Shown one piece after another: positions 1 to 12,653 of a stretch of DNA of 64,000 nt. The notes under the pieces are model-generated. The model was given only the letters and a program-made list of their open reading frames with translations. It ran no database searches and was not told the origin of the DNA. Position 1 is the stretch's first letter. Each line of letters starts with the position of its first letter. The translations under genes were made by a program, and so were the position numbers. The DNA comes from Ganoderma boninense (taxonomy: Eukaryota; Basidiomycota; Agaricomycetes; Polyporales; Polyporaceae), in assembly GCA_002900995.3 (NCBI GenBank), contig CM035309.1, positions 744,001-808,000 of the forward strand. Reading direction: 5' to 3'.

Positions 1-1
1 C

Positions 2-550
2 GGTCCAGGACAGTGTCCGTGGACGGACAAGGACGAACCGCTCCCACTTCTCCGATATCTGTACGGCCACGAGCGAGTGCCGACGATCTTGACGAATTCG
101 AACGACGGTTACGCGCTGACCCGGGCGGTTTACGCGGACTTCACGCCCCTTATCCGATTTCTGCTTGCACACGAGGCGTCACCGGGATACAAGGACAACC
201 TCGCGGTTACGGTGGCGATTCGACGAAAGAGTCTCCCCCTCGTGCGGATGCTAATCGAGCGAGACGGTTCCATCGGAGGCGTTGGTTCGGCGCCGTCCGA
301 TGGGGAGAAGCACAAGCGGCGCGAAGGTCCCTACCAACGAGACGTCGTGACGGCGGGGAAGAAACGTGGTCGCTCTGGCGACATCGAACCGCGAAGTGCT
401 AAGAAGCGGAAACTTGGGGACAGGGTGACGGTCAGCCAGGAGATGCTGAAGACGGCGGTGAGGTGCGACGCGCGCGATATTGTGGAGTACTTCATGAGGG
501 AAAAGGGATGTACCCCGAACATGCAGACGGTGCTTATGATGGGCCAGTGA
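2..550 (+). CDS. Ankyrin-repeat-like protein, C-terminal part (5' end outside window)
   Basis: The reading frame is open from the first bases of the window to a TGA at 548-550, so only the last exon or C-terminal part is present. The visible protein has two ankyrin-like helical pairs: a segment with PLIRFLLAHEAS followed by LAVTVAIRRKSLPLVRMLIERD, then another hydrophobic pair near the end (ILK/VEYFMREKG type). Between them lies a basic stretch with KKRK, which could be a nuclear localisation signal. Ankyrin repeats are protein-binding modules, so a partner or pathway cannot be named. The first ATG inside the window (77) is internal to the frame and is not the real start. An intergenic gap follows the stop. 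Confidence 0.6.
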   Translation, partial: GPGQCPWTDKDEPLPLLRYLYGHERVPTILTNSNDGYALTRAVYADFTPLIRFLLAHEASPGYKDNLAVTVAIRRKSLPLVRMLIERDGSIGGVGSAPSDGEKHKRREGPYQRDVVTAGKKRGRSGDIEPRSAKKRKLGDRVTVSQEMLKTAVRCDARDIVEYFMREKGCTPNMQTVLMMGQ

Positions 551-874
551 CTTATCAGTGTACGACAAACGGATGTGATCGATGCCTTTCAATATTACCG
601 TTTCTCGTTCAGCCCGATAGCAGTAAGGCCCAAGAAATAATGCATTTGACACTTGAATGTTAACAGACCTCTGATATCCAAACCATCAGTTAGGACTCTA
701 CTTCTACTGCTTGGTTCTGGTCGCTGGCAGCGGTGGGTCGGAGTCGAGCCGTTGTTTCCTTATGCAGGTTTGAGTTGAAGGGATTCGAGCTGAGAACGAG
801 GGAATGGGGTCTGTTACGCCTTGCGCAGAATTTAAAAAGGTCTGTTATTGCTTTCAGAAACCTCTTGGTTCGTC
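551..874. other. Intergenic, nothing recognised
   Basis: This gap lies between the ankyrin-like gene and the 3' end of the next minus-strand gene. I see only short overlapping reading frames without family resemblance. It probably holds the two converging 3' untranslated regions. Confidence 0.5.
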
Positions 875-2545
875 TCAGCGATGGGATGTTCGAGTCCGTG
901 GGGCGATCGCCAGTCGTAGAAGGAGGAGAACCTTTATGTGGTATTGGTATCTTCCTGGGGATATCTGAAACAGGGTGTTTGTTCTTCGTCGGGGAAGCAG
1001 TGGATGGAGGCAGACTGTGGGAATAGTCTGGCAACGAATTATCGTGGTTCGGAATATGGTTTCGAAGGGAGACTGGCGCGTTCGAGGGAGTGGAAACCTT
1101 GCCACTGGATCCGACTTGAGGTAAGAAATCAATGACTCCAACTGTGATGCTCTTAGATGTTGCTCGTATGTGACAGAAAAAAATTTCGACTGACCACCGG
1201 ACTCATCCCTAATTATGTGAGGTGCGAGGTTTTCCAACGCGGCCTGTATATCGCTCGGGATGTCTGCAGCGGTCTGATGGTGCAAAAAGAATGTCCTCAG
1301 TGGAACTTTTGGAAGCATTTGGTTCAAAGAACTCACAGTAAACAAGCGGGATAAGTCCATAACCTCAGCACAGGCAATTTCAACAGTGGGATCCTCCTAG
1401 TTGAGAAACACGTATGGTAAGCGATTTAGGGTCAACCTGTGTAGGAAGAAAGGCAAGACCTTTAGGATGTAATCGAGGATTTCATTAACAGGGTCATACC
1501 CCTGTTGGAAGTGGAAGTTAGAGCATGATGACCTTGGTCCTCGCATCAGTACCTACTGTCTGGATGAACTCTTCTTGAGAGCCTGAGGCCCTCGAATTAG
1601 TTGAAGAGAGGGTTGATGCCAGTGCACCATTGTCATCGTCATCATCGTGTGGTAGAGTATGAGGCCCGGCTGCTGCCCGCATAATCCGAGGTAGTGGTAT
1701 CATCCGGCGATATTTCATTTTGTAGTAGCTGAGGAAGATGCACTGGTCGTACTTGAAGTCCTGGCTCGGACTATCGTTCCAGGTGGAGATTCGGTCCTGA
1801 GGCCCAGCCCTAGAGATGACCGACGCCTCGACGCCCCTTGACATGGAGACCCTGAATGCCCCCGAAGCTGAGGGAACGAAGCATCCTCCGGCGACGACGA
1901 GCTCGGCGCTGTCGCTTATGTTGCTGAAGGCGGCCGTGCCCCACACGGTCGTCTTCAGGAACCCAGACACCAAGATGATGTCCTTGGCTTCGAGTTCAAT
2001 TCCCAATCGGTCGTTTGCAAAGTCGCGCCAGCCGGCGAGATGTGTCGTCATGTACTTCTTGATGTGAATAGGGCAATCCAGGGTGGTCTTGTGTGCGGGT
2101 TGCTTCAGCAAGAGCAGTGCGCCGGAATCTGCGGCGCATTAGTAACGCAGGCAGACGGAGGCAGAGGCGGTAGTACCGCCTCACTATCGCAGCGTACTGA
2201 GTCAACACATGAACTCTATCACCTTGCAGGGACTGTGGCGGCAATTTCGACAGAGCGAATAGTCTTGCTATGCAGCTGGGTGTCTGTGATTTCGTTTTCC
2301 CAATGAAGACATGGTCGAGGGACTTCGAAGGTCACGAAGTCATGGGGAACTCCTTGATGCGAGTTGGCCTCGTCGCCTGCGCTGAGCATGGCGTTGAACA
2401 GAAAGCGGAAGCGTCCGTCTCGAAGGTATCCTACGTCTCCTACATGGATCTCGCCGAACGTAGAAGAGGGCTCCGGCCCCCACACGGGGTAGCCGTATCC
2501 GAGTTGCATGAGCCTGCGTGCGTAGATGTCCCAAGCCGTATCCAT
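875..2545 (-). CDS. Agaricomycete conserved hypothetical protein, with an apparent frameshift
   Basis: The start ATG is at 2545 (protein begins MDTAWDIYARRL). Proposed exons on the minus strand are 2545-2223, 2128-1557, 1501-1460 and 1396 to about 875. Introns 1502-1556 and 1397-1459 have good ends and keep frame. The family is common in mushroom-forming fungi and shows blocks such as GEIHVGDVGYLRDGRF, LAGWRDFANDRLGIELE, KDIILVSGFLKTTVW, GPHTLPHDDDDD and YDPVNEILDYILK. No function is known to me. The junction between exons 1 and 2 fails: intron 2129-2222 has a good donor, a TACTAAT branch site and a CAG acceptor, but no GT/AG pair I tried keeps the frame. A GGTTASASV-like block is also out of frame inside it. 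Either one base is wrong in the assembly or the gene is decaying. The exact 3' end is also uncertain. Confidence 0.6.
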
Positions 2546-3070
2546 GGGAAGAGGTGTGAGTTGAGATTGTGGATGAAATGACGAGGTAATCCTATATAAC
2601 TGCTCACTTTTCGGGCAGTGCAATACAATTATAGCTGAACCTAATTCAATGGAAGTTATGATGAGACGAGGCAAACCTATGCACCGAGTGCCAATTGTCT
2701 ATCGCCACGAAGTCTATAGGAGACGTTTTTTCCCGAGGAGCACAGACTCTCACAGCTGTATGAGTGGTTCGCCAATGAGTTGTCGTGAAGCAGAAGGCTG
2801 TACTCACTGGAACCCTAAGAGCCTGCGCCCTGAGTCATTGCAACTGCAACAATTGCCTGAATCCTAAATCCGAGTTTGTGTGTCAACCATTGAAGAACAA
2901 AAAAATTCTGCATTTACATCATCATGTCCTGATGATGTTTGGCCAAACACAATGATGACCGATTCAAGGTTCACAAGGCCGAAAGTGACGAGGCCAACAC
3001 AACCCGTGGAAACGCATCTTTGACTGACTGAAGGTGGATGTAATAGTGTACTCGTCTAGTTTACATTGAA
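2546..3070. other. Intergenic region between hypothetical gene promoter and CCT5 3' end
   Basis: The stretch is AT-richer than its surroundings and carries no reading frame with family resemblance. It should contain the promoter of the minus-strand gene starting at 2545 and the 3' untranslated region of CCT5. A TATA-like run lies near 2592-2600 (TATATAAC on plus), too close to the start to be sure of a role. Confidence 0.4.
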
Positions 3071-5378
3071 TTACTCTGCGTCGGCTTCCCCAGACACAAT
3101 CACATCGTCTATGATGTACAATGTCAACACGTTGCGCGGCATTATCCAGCAAAACAGCTTCGCTTACCGATCTTCAACACCGCCCGCACGAGCTGCGTCG
3201 CCAAGAGGTACTGCTGCCTCTTCGAGATCAGGGGGTCGTACACATTTTGCTCCTTCATGTCTGTGCAACGCAGGAACTCCCATAAGTGAGCGCACAAGCA
3301 ACCAGGTACCAGCTACGCACCATTCTCGTCCTTACCCAGGCAGTCGATGCCTAGCGTGGGGTTCCCCTCCTTCACCTGCCGCGACTTGACCTCCGCGAGG
3401 GTCTCGATGGGCGACAAGCCGCTGTTCTCTGCGAGCGCGAGAGGGATTGAGTCGAGCGCGGAGGCGAATGCGCGCATCGCATACTGCTCGATCGACGGGA
3501 TCTGCAATTTGGAGCGCGAAGGTTCAGCAGGGAACCATTCTTGCGTTGCAATATCAGATGAGAAAACGGGCCACGCACCGAGTCGGCCGCCTTCCCCACG
3601 GCGAGCGAGCAGCTGATGTCGGCTGCACCACCGCCGTAGACGACGCGATCGTCCACAACGAGATTGCGCACCGCGCAGATCGCGTCGTGCAATGCACGCT
3701 TGGCCTCATCGACGATCTGGATAGGGAGATCGAGGCGTCAGTACAGGCTCGACACAAGCTGAACACAGCTATGTACCATCTTGTTGCTGCCCCGAACGAA
3801 GACGGTGACCGTCCGCGCGTTCGCGCACTCCTCGATGACGAGCATCTTGTCGCGCGTCGTGCCGAAAGTAAGCTCACGAACGATACCTGCGTGACCAAGT
3901 TTCTCCGCCGTGAGGTCCTCAAAGCGAGGCACTATACGGCCGTTGGTGGCGATGGCGATCAACTGCCCGAACGATCAGCATGCTTCAGACACGAACAATC
4001 ACACAAGGCACACCTCGATCTCTGGGCCACCGACCCACCGCACGGCAGGCAAGTCGTTTTGCATGAGCAGATGGTTCGCCTCGTCGTCGAAGCCCCACTG
4101 GCAGATGACCAGGTTCGCGCCGGTGTCCTTGACGCGCTTGATCATGTCCTGGAACTTCTCCTTCTCGTACTCGCGCAGCTTCTTGTACTCCTCTACGCTC
4201 GTGATGTCCAGCTTGTGTTTCGTCTTTGGTCGGGGAGGCTCGAACGGGCACGTGAGGATCGCGAGTCGCGCGTCGCGAACGGTGCTCGGCATTTGTGGAT
4301 GCGACATGTCCTTGTCGATGAGAACGCCCTTGATGAGCGTGGTGTCGGCAAGAGAGCCACCGACTTTGCCGTCGACTTTGATGAGGTCGAAGGGGACGTC
4401 TTTCCGCTCGAGATCTGCTACCGCCATGACTGCTTGAACTGCAATCTCAGCAAAGTGTTGATGCTCCTTGGATACACTGTATAAAGAAATCCATAAGCAA
4501 TTGGATGATAGGCCAAGAAAAATAAGACCAAACGAGAACAGGACAGGAAACGAGGAAGAGGAGGCGAAGGGTGGCTTCATGGACGGGACGCGCAATGCAA
4601 GGAAAAAGGGAGTAAACGAAATGCGTACATTTTGCTTCCCAGACTTGTCATCGCAGTCTTGAGTAAATTTGAAGTGTCAGCTTGCGAGAAGCGTACTTGG
4701 TCGGATATCCGGTCCAAATTCTCGACGGCGACCGCGCATGCCCGGTCGAAGCCATCCGCTATCCTGATCGGGTGGATTCCTCGGTCAAGGAGCTCTTCGC
4801 TCTGCTCCAACAGTGCGCCAGCAAGGACTGGAAGAGGTTGGGCGGAGGGGACACACAGCATTCACTGGAAGACGTACCGACAACCCCAGTAGTACCATCT
4901 CCGATCTCGTCGTCCTGGCTTTTTGAGAGCTGCACGAGCAGCTTCGCGATCTGGTGCTCGACCTCCATCTGCGAAAGGATGGTTGCGCCGTCGTTGGTGA
5001 CAGTGATCTCGCCATCTGGGGAAATGAGAATCTTGTCGAGACCTAAAAGGCGCAGCACCTAGATGAGACGCGAGTCCAGCCCAAGGCGCATATGCACGCA
5101 CCTCTAGGCCCGAGCGAAGTGCGGATGATGTTCGCAACTGTACGAGCAGCGAGAATGTGCGACTAGAATGCGAATGAGGATGGATCAAGCGTGGCAAAGC
5201 TCCGGGACCTCGCACCTTGATCGCCTCTACACCATGGCTCCTGGTCTTCTTAGCCTGCTCCCGCAGAATAATGAAGGGGCGACCGTACTGAAGATATGCT
5301 TAGATCGTCAAATTCAAAGTCTTTAGGACGTGGATTCCCCACCTCGTCGGTCGCATACATTGCCTGTGGTTCGGCCAT
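3071..5378 (-). CDS. CCT5: T-complex protein 1 subunit epsilon (CCT5 chaperonin)
   Basis: This is the epsilon subunit of the cytosolic group II chaperonin CCT/TRiC, which folds actin, tubulin and WD40 proteins using ATP. Eleven exons on the minus strand are 5378-5343, 5287-5216, 5162-5102, 5042-4878, 4827-4629, 4476-4014, 3962-3777, 3716-3579, 3501-3321, 3260-3168 and 3108-3071. They join to 543 residues, the usual length. Visible landmarks are [17 protein letters not shown], the ATP-site block GDGTTGVV, the epsilon-specific [16 protein letters not shown] and [23 protein letters not shown] and the C-terminal TLGIDCLG. The protein starts [12 protein letters not shown] and runs into [11 protein letters not shown] across intron 1. 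Nothing is missing or broken. The gene lies head-to-tail with the PP2A gene upstream. Confidence 0.97.
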
Positions 5379-5825
5379 GGTGGAAGATGAGGTCAAACGG
5401 ACTGTCCGTACATGCTCGAGACGCTGCCGCTCTGGAAATCTGGGATCACTAAGCGCCCATGGAGGCGTGACATCGGCTGTGACCCACACGTACGTCACGC
5501 GCCCCTCAGAGCCCGCCGCTGTAGGGCTCGGTTCCCCTCAGCTGAAAGGTCGAATGATTGGACGAAGCACAGGCCAGGGCACGCAGGAGAGGACACCCAT
5601 CGTGGACCACAGTATCTGAAGACTTCCCTGTATTACGTGGTTCTTTCCTGTCTAACCATTTACAAGCACGTCTGCAGTTTATATATTTGAGTGTACACGG
5701 GCGAGGTATCATCTTGGCGATCGGGACGTCTGACGGAGGGGCTACAAAGTACTGACGTACGATAAGTACTGTACTAATGACACGAGGAAGGTGCGTGTAA
5801 ACGGAACTGGATGAACGACAGCAGA
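5379..5825. other. Intergenic: CCT5 promoter and PP2A 3' region
   Basis: There is no separate gene here. A long minus-strand frame covering 5506-6042 is the read-through of the last PP2A exon and its final intron, not an independent gene. Confidence 0.6.
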
Positions 5826-7563
<1,738 letters not shown>

Positions 7564-7863
7564 GTTGTTATGCGGTCGGTTGGGGAACAGGGAGAAAGAT
7601 GGGACTGAGTGTGGTGGACGATGCGTGTTAGGGCGGTCCTCGGCCCAGGACGCGGTCTGAGAAACTGACGTGACAATGCGTCACGGTCACATCACGGGGA
7701 CCGCCTCGGAGCCTGAAGGGCCTTAGAGCCCTTGACTCTCTTCCCTCACTGCCATCCTCTCTCCCTTCTTCCCTAGACTCCCTCCCTACCTGCCTCTTGG
7801 CTATACTGCACACTATCGACCGCTAGGGAACCGAGGAAGTTTCGACCAAGAACTCGCCCAGCA
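7564..7863. promoter_or_regulatory. Divergent promoter between PP2A catalytic subunit and eIF1A
   Basis: Exactly 300 bp separate the ATG of the minus-strand PP2A gene from the ATG of the plus-strand eIF1A gene, so both promoters must share this region. Pyrimidine-rich tracts (for example around 7740-7795) precede the eIF1A start, as is common in fungal housekeeping promoters. No clear TATA box is visible for either gene. Confidence 0.7.
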
Positions 7864-8564
7864 TGCCGAAGGTGAGACCCGCTGCGAGTCTTTGCGTTAT
7901 TTTGTGCTGATTAAGATCTGGGGTTTAGAACAAGGGAAAGGTTGGCCAAAGATTCCTTTCGGTCAAAAGTACTCCATCTCAGTTTCTCATGTTAACAGGG
8001 TGGTAAAAACCGGAGACGTGGAAAGAACGAGAACGACGACGACAAGCGCGAGTTGGTTTTCCGCGAAGACGGACAGGAGTATGCTCAGGTCACGAAGATG
8101 CTTGGAAATGGCCGCCTTGAGGCGATGTGCTTCGATGGCGAGAAGCGTCTGGCTCATATTCGGGGGAAGATGCGGAAGAAGGTGCGTATAATGCCCCGTG
8201 AATTGACGAAGCATTCCTAATAATGTGACGACGACCTTCTGTACGATCAGGTGTGGATCAACCAGGGGGATATCATCCTTCTCTCCCTTCGCGATTTCCA
8301 GGACGACAAGGCCGATGTCATTGTCAAATACACCGCGGATGAGGCTCGTAGTCGTACGTTTGTTCCCTCATTCCGACCCGCGCCTTGCCGCGGTAATTCT
8401 CCGATGGCTCCCGGAGCTCACTGCCCTGTGTACTTACAGTGAAAGCGTATGGCGAGCTCCCCGAAAACGCCAAGATCAACGAGACGGAGACCTTCGGCGA
8501 GGAGGACGGCGAGTGCACATTCGAGTTCGGCGAAGACGAGGAGGTCGACATCGACGACATCTGA
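7864..8564 (+). CDS. TIF11: Translation initiation factor eIF1A
   Basis: eIF1A binds the A site of the 40S ribosomal subunit and helps scanning and start-codon selection. Five exons are 7864-7872, 7929-7940, 7999-8181, 8251-8353 and 8440-8564, joining to 143 residues, the normal size. The N-terminal tail [20 protein letters not shown] is basic. The S1-like OB fold carries [21 protein letters not shown] and [20 protein letters not shown]. The acidic C-terminus ends DDI, as is typical for this family. Exon 1 has only three codons and exon 2 only four (AsnLysGlyLys), so the basic tail is assembled from three exons. The gene is complete. Confidence 0.97.
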
Positions 8565-9134
8565 AGGCGTGTATTTCTATTCTGTATTTTTCACGGCTAT
8601 CATCCGATATACGACGCTGCACAACCTCAACGCTGTTTCGATTTATTGTCATTCGGTTTGTAATGTCCATCGTTGTATCACACTCTCCAATCGCGATTCG
8701 TTCATCTATCCTCTCCTCCGCCCTCTTCCGCCAGAATGAGATTCATTGTAGCTGAGTCAATGGACGTACATCTGATAAGTATGATGACACGGGCTTCGGC
8801 GATTCTGATGAGTTCGCTACCCGGAGCCGGATGAATCCGATCGAGCGCATTACTTGCCCTTCACTTCCCCTGCTATTGCTGAAACCGGAGCAGCCTCGAC
8901 TCAGGTTCCGTCGGTCTGCCGTTTTAAATGTTGACTGCACGTCGACGGTTTCACGGAGGCCAGTTCAGTTAATGCTCTTTGCCCAATGTACCTGGCCACT
9001 TAAGTGGTTGAGGTCTTTGATCTCCTACTCCTCCACGTTGGTAACGACAAGGATTCTCTAAGAATCCTTCACGATAATTTCTAACTACACATGCTGACAT
9101 AAATTCCATGGCTCTCTTCAGGCTTCGCGCTCCG
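8565..9134. other. Intergenic, nothing recognised
   Basis: The region joins the 3' ends of eIF1A (plus) and the F-box gene (minus). It holds only small frames without resemblance to known families and is consistent with two 3' untranslated regions. Confidence 0.5.
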
Positions 9135-10379
9135 TCATTGGATATTTATACAAGTCCGAGGATGTGTTGTATGGATATATGGCTCAGGACCATCCGCCAG
9201 GTCAGCGGTATCGAATCGACTTTGATGCCTTGGTCTCGTGGTGCCATTGCCCCTCCCATGGGGACTCGCCGTGGCAAGCGGGTTTAAATCCACCATCGTC
9301 GAATGCACTGCATCGGCACTACCGAGCGTGAAAATCGCAGTCCGAGAGCCAAACGGAACGATCCTACTATTGGCGTAGGACCCAACCACGTGAGGTTGCC
9401 CGGGGAACGTCCCGCTCCTCAATACGACGGAGCCGCGCTCTCCCCAGTCGCGCCACGGGACATACAGCGGCCCGTCGGCCACGGTCCTCGCGGAAGCACG
9501 CTCGAGAAGTTCACGAAAGGTGGACTGCGGGATCAACACCACGAACGTAGAATTTAGGGAATCGCCGAGCAGCTTGCGGAGCTTGGGGGACGCGGATACG
9601 TGGAATTGTACCGCAACCGTCCTGAGCGTAGGGTTGGGCCAGAACAGCGCAGACGGCGGAGGTAGGGGGGAAGCGGTACAGGGACTGGACTCTACGATGC
9701 GGCATTCCCGGGCGTAAGGGAAGAGCCCGAGCGACAACAGCGGTGTAGTGTCGTTGATGCTGACCGCTGTGAGAGGTTGCTGACCAGTGATGTCGATGTC
9801 AAAGGACGAACGGGCAGAGTCGACCTCAGGGGATGAAAAGCGGTATATAGCGACATTCCTCCCCCACGGCTCGACGGCAAGGTTCTCCGTGTCGATGAAT
9901 GTATATGTGGATATTGACAGACTAGAGAAGTGTCCGTGCTGTCACAGGAGGTCAGCAGCTACCCTCAATCTCTCAAGGCGAACAAAGGGCTGAGACTGAC
10001 CCATACCAGGATCCCTTTCTTCCAATCCCAAACCTCTAGCGCATACGTGGTTTCCATGTCGTCATATGGCACCTTCCATGCGACATAGGGGCCATAAACT
10101 TGCGCGTCCGTGATGCTAGTCCTGCCATCATCATGGTCCCCTAGGTGAAGAGGCGGCTCGGAGAATGGGGCATTCTTGAGAACCGCCAGCGTAGCCTCTG
10201 GATGGGCCGTTGCCACCGGTGCTCCTAACGAGCGTAAGTAGACCCCCTTATTCATACAAGGCAAAAGAATGTGTTAAGAGATGAAAGTCACAAGTTTGTA
10301 CCGCACGGCACCTACCACAAATCATCCGGCGTGCCAGTGTCCTTGTACAGGACCAGAAGGTCCAGTGCGAGATATCAAC

Positions 10380-10411
10380 CCCAGTGAAAACGCCGTCTGA
10401 TTATAGCGGAT
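10380..10411 (+). repeat. Terminal inverted repeat, left arm
   Basis: It begins CCCAGTGAAAACGCCGTC and continues with GATTATAGCGGAT. It pairs with the right arm at 11746-11777 with one mismatch at the nineteenth base. Confidence 0.85.
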
Positions 10412-11745
10412 TATAGCGAATGCCCAGTGGCGCCCATCGAGCATCCCCCACCATCCAGTATATATCTCAATTCTTAGACTGTTTTTAGGCGCCAACGGAT
10501 GATACAGAATCCTGGTGGAACCGGCTAACGCACGATCCGGTATCATCCACAATAATCCGCCCGGTCAGCTTACGTGTGCGCATACTGTAGCATCCCATTC
10601 GTCCACTGATCACAGCGCTCAAATCGAATAGCAGGGATACGCTTCTTATATTGCTTTCCGGGACACTAATATACATCGTAACGCAAGAACAAGACACAAG
10701 TAATTCATAGCATGCCATAGCACCAAGGACGCTGCAGTCCTGCGACGTTCGTGACCATGCAGTCCGTCGGATGACGCCGTTCAAATCCAGTGAGATCGTT
10801 GCAGGCACAGGACGACTTGTCGAGACAGTCTCTAGATGACGGACGTATATCGATGAATCAGCGAGAGCTCGGAGCATTCAATATGAAAGGACTACGTACA
10901 TGTACCCAACTCAAAATCTGCTTGAGGACGATTTCCGTGGCGCGGTGCGCGGTATGTTGGCTTGGGCTTTCGCTGGCCGAAGCGAGGGCGTTGTCGAGCT
11001 GGCCGGCTAACTGGAACTGAATGATAAGTTGTGCTCAGCCACAGAGCTAGGCTCAGCTAGCGACAGACACGCTGGAAGGTTCTGAAGAAGAAGGGGACTT
11101 ACATTGACGGCATCGCACCCGGCTGAAGCCCCACCAACTTCACAAACCCATGTGGTAGTCACAGATCAGGGATCGAGGGACATACCTTATCTATATCTTC
11201 CAGGCTACCTGAAAAGGAGATGAAGATGGCGAGCACACTAGGGCATACAAGAGGAGAGCTCGTAGACTGCCCACGACCAGATTGCCACGAACAAGACAAG
11301 AGGATACCCAGCGTGTAGCGTAGCAAGAGCGAGAAATACCTGAGAGTCTCCCAGATACAGTACACAGAGGTGCCAGGAGTACACTACGAGGGAGGGAGCA
11401 CAATGGCGGCGAGAGGAGAAGAGGAAGGGCGCGTGACGGTCGCAGTGCCAGTGGTGCACGTGGTGGACTTGGGCAAAGTTTTCACGCGTCGGTGCATCGA
11501 CGACCATGCGAAGCGCCTTAGGCATCACGCAACCGGAGTGCACGGACCTGCACGAGCTCGAAGAGAGAGCGAGCAGGAGATGTTTGACAGCATTCTTCAT
11601 AATCCCATATAATCCGCCAGTGGGCAGCTGGAGTGACGACACAACAATCATGGATGCTGATCTAAGCCTCCTTCAGCGCCAATACCTCGCTCTAATCCTC
11701 AGGCATTCGCTATGATCCACTGTACTGCCAGCTTTATCCGGCATC

Positions 11746-11777
11746 ATCCGCTATAATCCGACGGCGTTTTCACTGGG
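11746..11777 (-). repeat. Terminal inverted repeat, right arm
   Basis: Reverse complement of the left arm (one mismatch). The base after it starts the second copy of the TATCAAC target duplication at 11778. Confidence 0.85.
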
Positions 11778-12653
11778 TATCAACTGCTACCAGCACCACT
11801 CCAGGCTCGAGCGGGACAAGTCGCCTCCGCACATCCAAAGTTCCTTGAACGAAACGCGGCTCATCTACCACCAGCGTCCGGCCTTGATCACGAACATACG
11901 CCGTTGGACAACATCCATGACGTGCGGCCGCCTTTTGCACCTCCGACCAGCCGCTCCCCTCGTAGTAGTGCTCGTCCACGCCTTCAAGTTCGTTGGCTGC
12001 CGTCCGGCCGGCAGCATAGACATGCGAATTGTACTGTCGTAACGCTTGCAGTCTCTCGCTAGCGGACTGGCCAGCAGTCGGTGGCCCATCTACCATCCCG
12101 TTTATGCCGAGTTCGATTGTGTACGTCAGCCGCTCGCTTCCTTCTATAAGGTCTTTCAGTATGCGGCACACCTACAACGCCTGCTGTAAGCAAAACGATC
12201 TTGAAGACAGAAATGGAATGAGGCTCACCTGTTTGCAGTGGAGCAAGCTGTCTACGTCCAGCTCATGCAGGATGAGGTACAGCACGTCGGCTGGAAGGTC
12301 GCATAATAGTGCGTTTTCAGCCCTTGGGAGTTCGGGAAATACGCTGCCAGCCTGAGAGAAGGGTGGTGATGAGCTTGGGTCAGCTGGCCATGCCACCTTG
12401 TACGATCGCCGCTTCTGTAGACCAAACCTTTGCCGTAGTTGGCAAAGGGAGATGAGCTTCTTCATGGCCGGAACAGGGTCCGTTGCAGCCTGCCCTTGAA
12501 GGCGATGCACCACCGCACGACCAGTAGGATCAACCAGGGATCAACGCAGTACGCGGCTCTTTTCACACCGAAGCGATCCGATGGGGAATCCATTACGTCA
12601 CTACTAAGAGATGTAGAATAAAATGGTATTGCGAGGAGTCGCTGACGATGTCA

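Larger units (their letters stand above)
10380..11777. mobile_element. Non-autonomous DNA-transposon-like element with terminal inverted repeats
   Basis: The two ends are inverted copies: 10380-10411 and 11746-11777 match over 32 bases with one mismatch, beginning CCCAGTGAAAACGCCGTC. The element is flanked by the direct repeat TATCAAC at 10373-10379 and 11778-11784, a 7-bp target-site duplication. Short ATAATCCGC and GATTATAGC motifs recur just inside both ends and again near 10550 and 11605, as subterminal repeats do in such elements. I recognise no transposase in the 1.4-kb interior. The CCCAGTG end resembles hAT-like termini, but 7 bp is not the usual 8, so the superfamily is open. Confidence 0.8.
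9135..12465 (-). pseudogene. F-box protein gene interrupted by an inverted-repeat element
   Basis: The upstream part encodes an F-box of the Agaricomycete type (ALLCDLPADVLYLILHELD, then VCRILKDLIEGSERL across an intron). F-box proteins usually give SCF ubiquitin ligases their substrate choice. Coding pieces on the minus strand are about 12465-12229, 12171 down to the element edge at 11778, a short piece 10372-10323 (ALDLLVLYKDTG block), 10246-10001 and 9938-9135 (stop at 9135). The C-terminal half (YVAWKVPYDDMETTYALEVW, then LFPYARECRIVE) matches the beta-rich part of this family. A 1,398-bp element sits in the coding region, and the frames on its two sides do not rejoin even if it is removed. 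The first in-frame ATG I can defend is 12465; an upstream exon is possible. I judge the gene inactive. Confidence 0.65.

Noticed and set aside
3447..4484. 345-codon plus-strand frame across CCT5
   Set aside because: Antisense to CCT5 exons 6 to 9; no resemblance to any protein family.
9280..9300. tRNA-like T-loop (GGTTTAAATCC)
   Set aside because: It lies inside the F-box coding frame and no acceptor or anticodon stem can be drawn around it.
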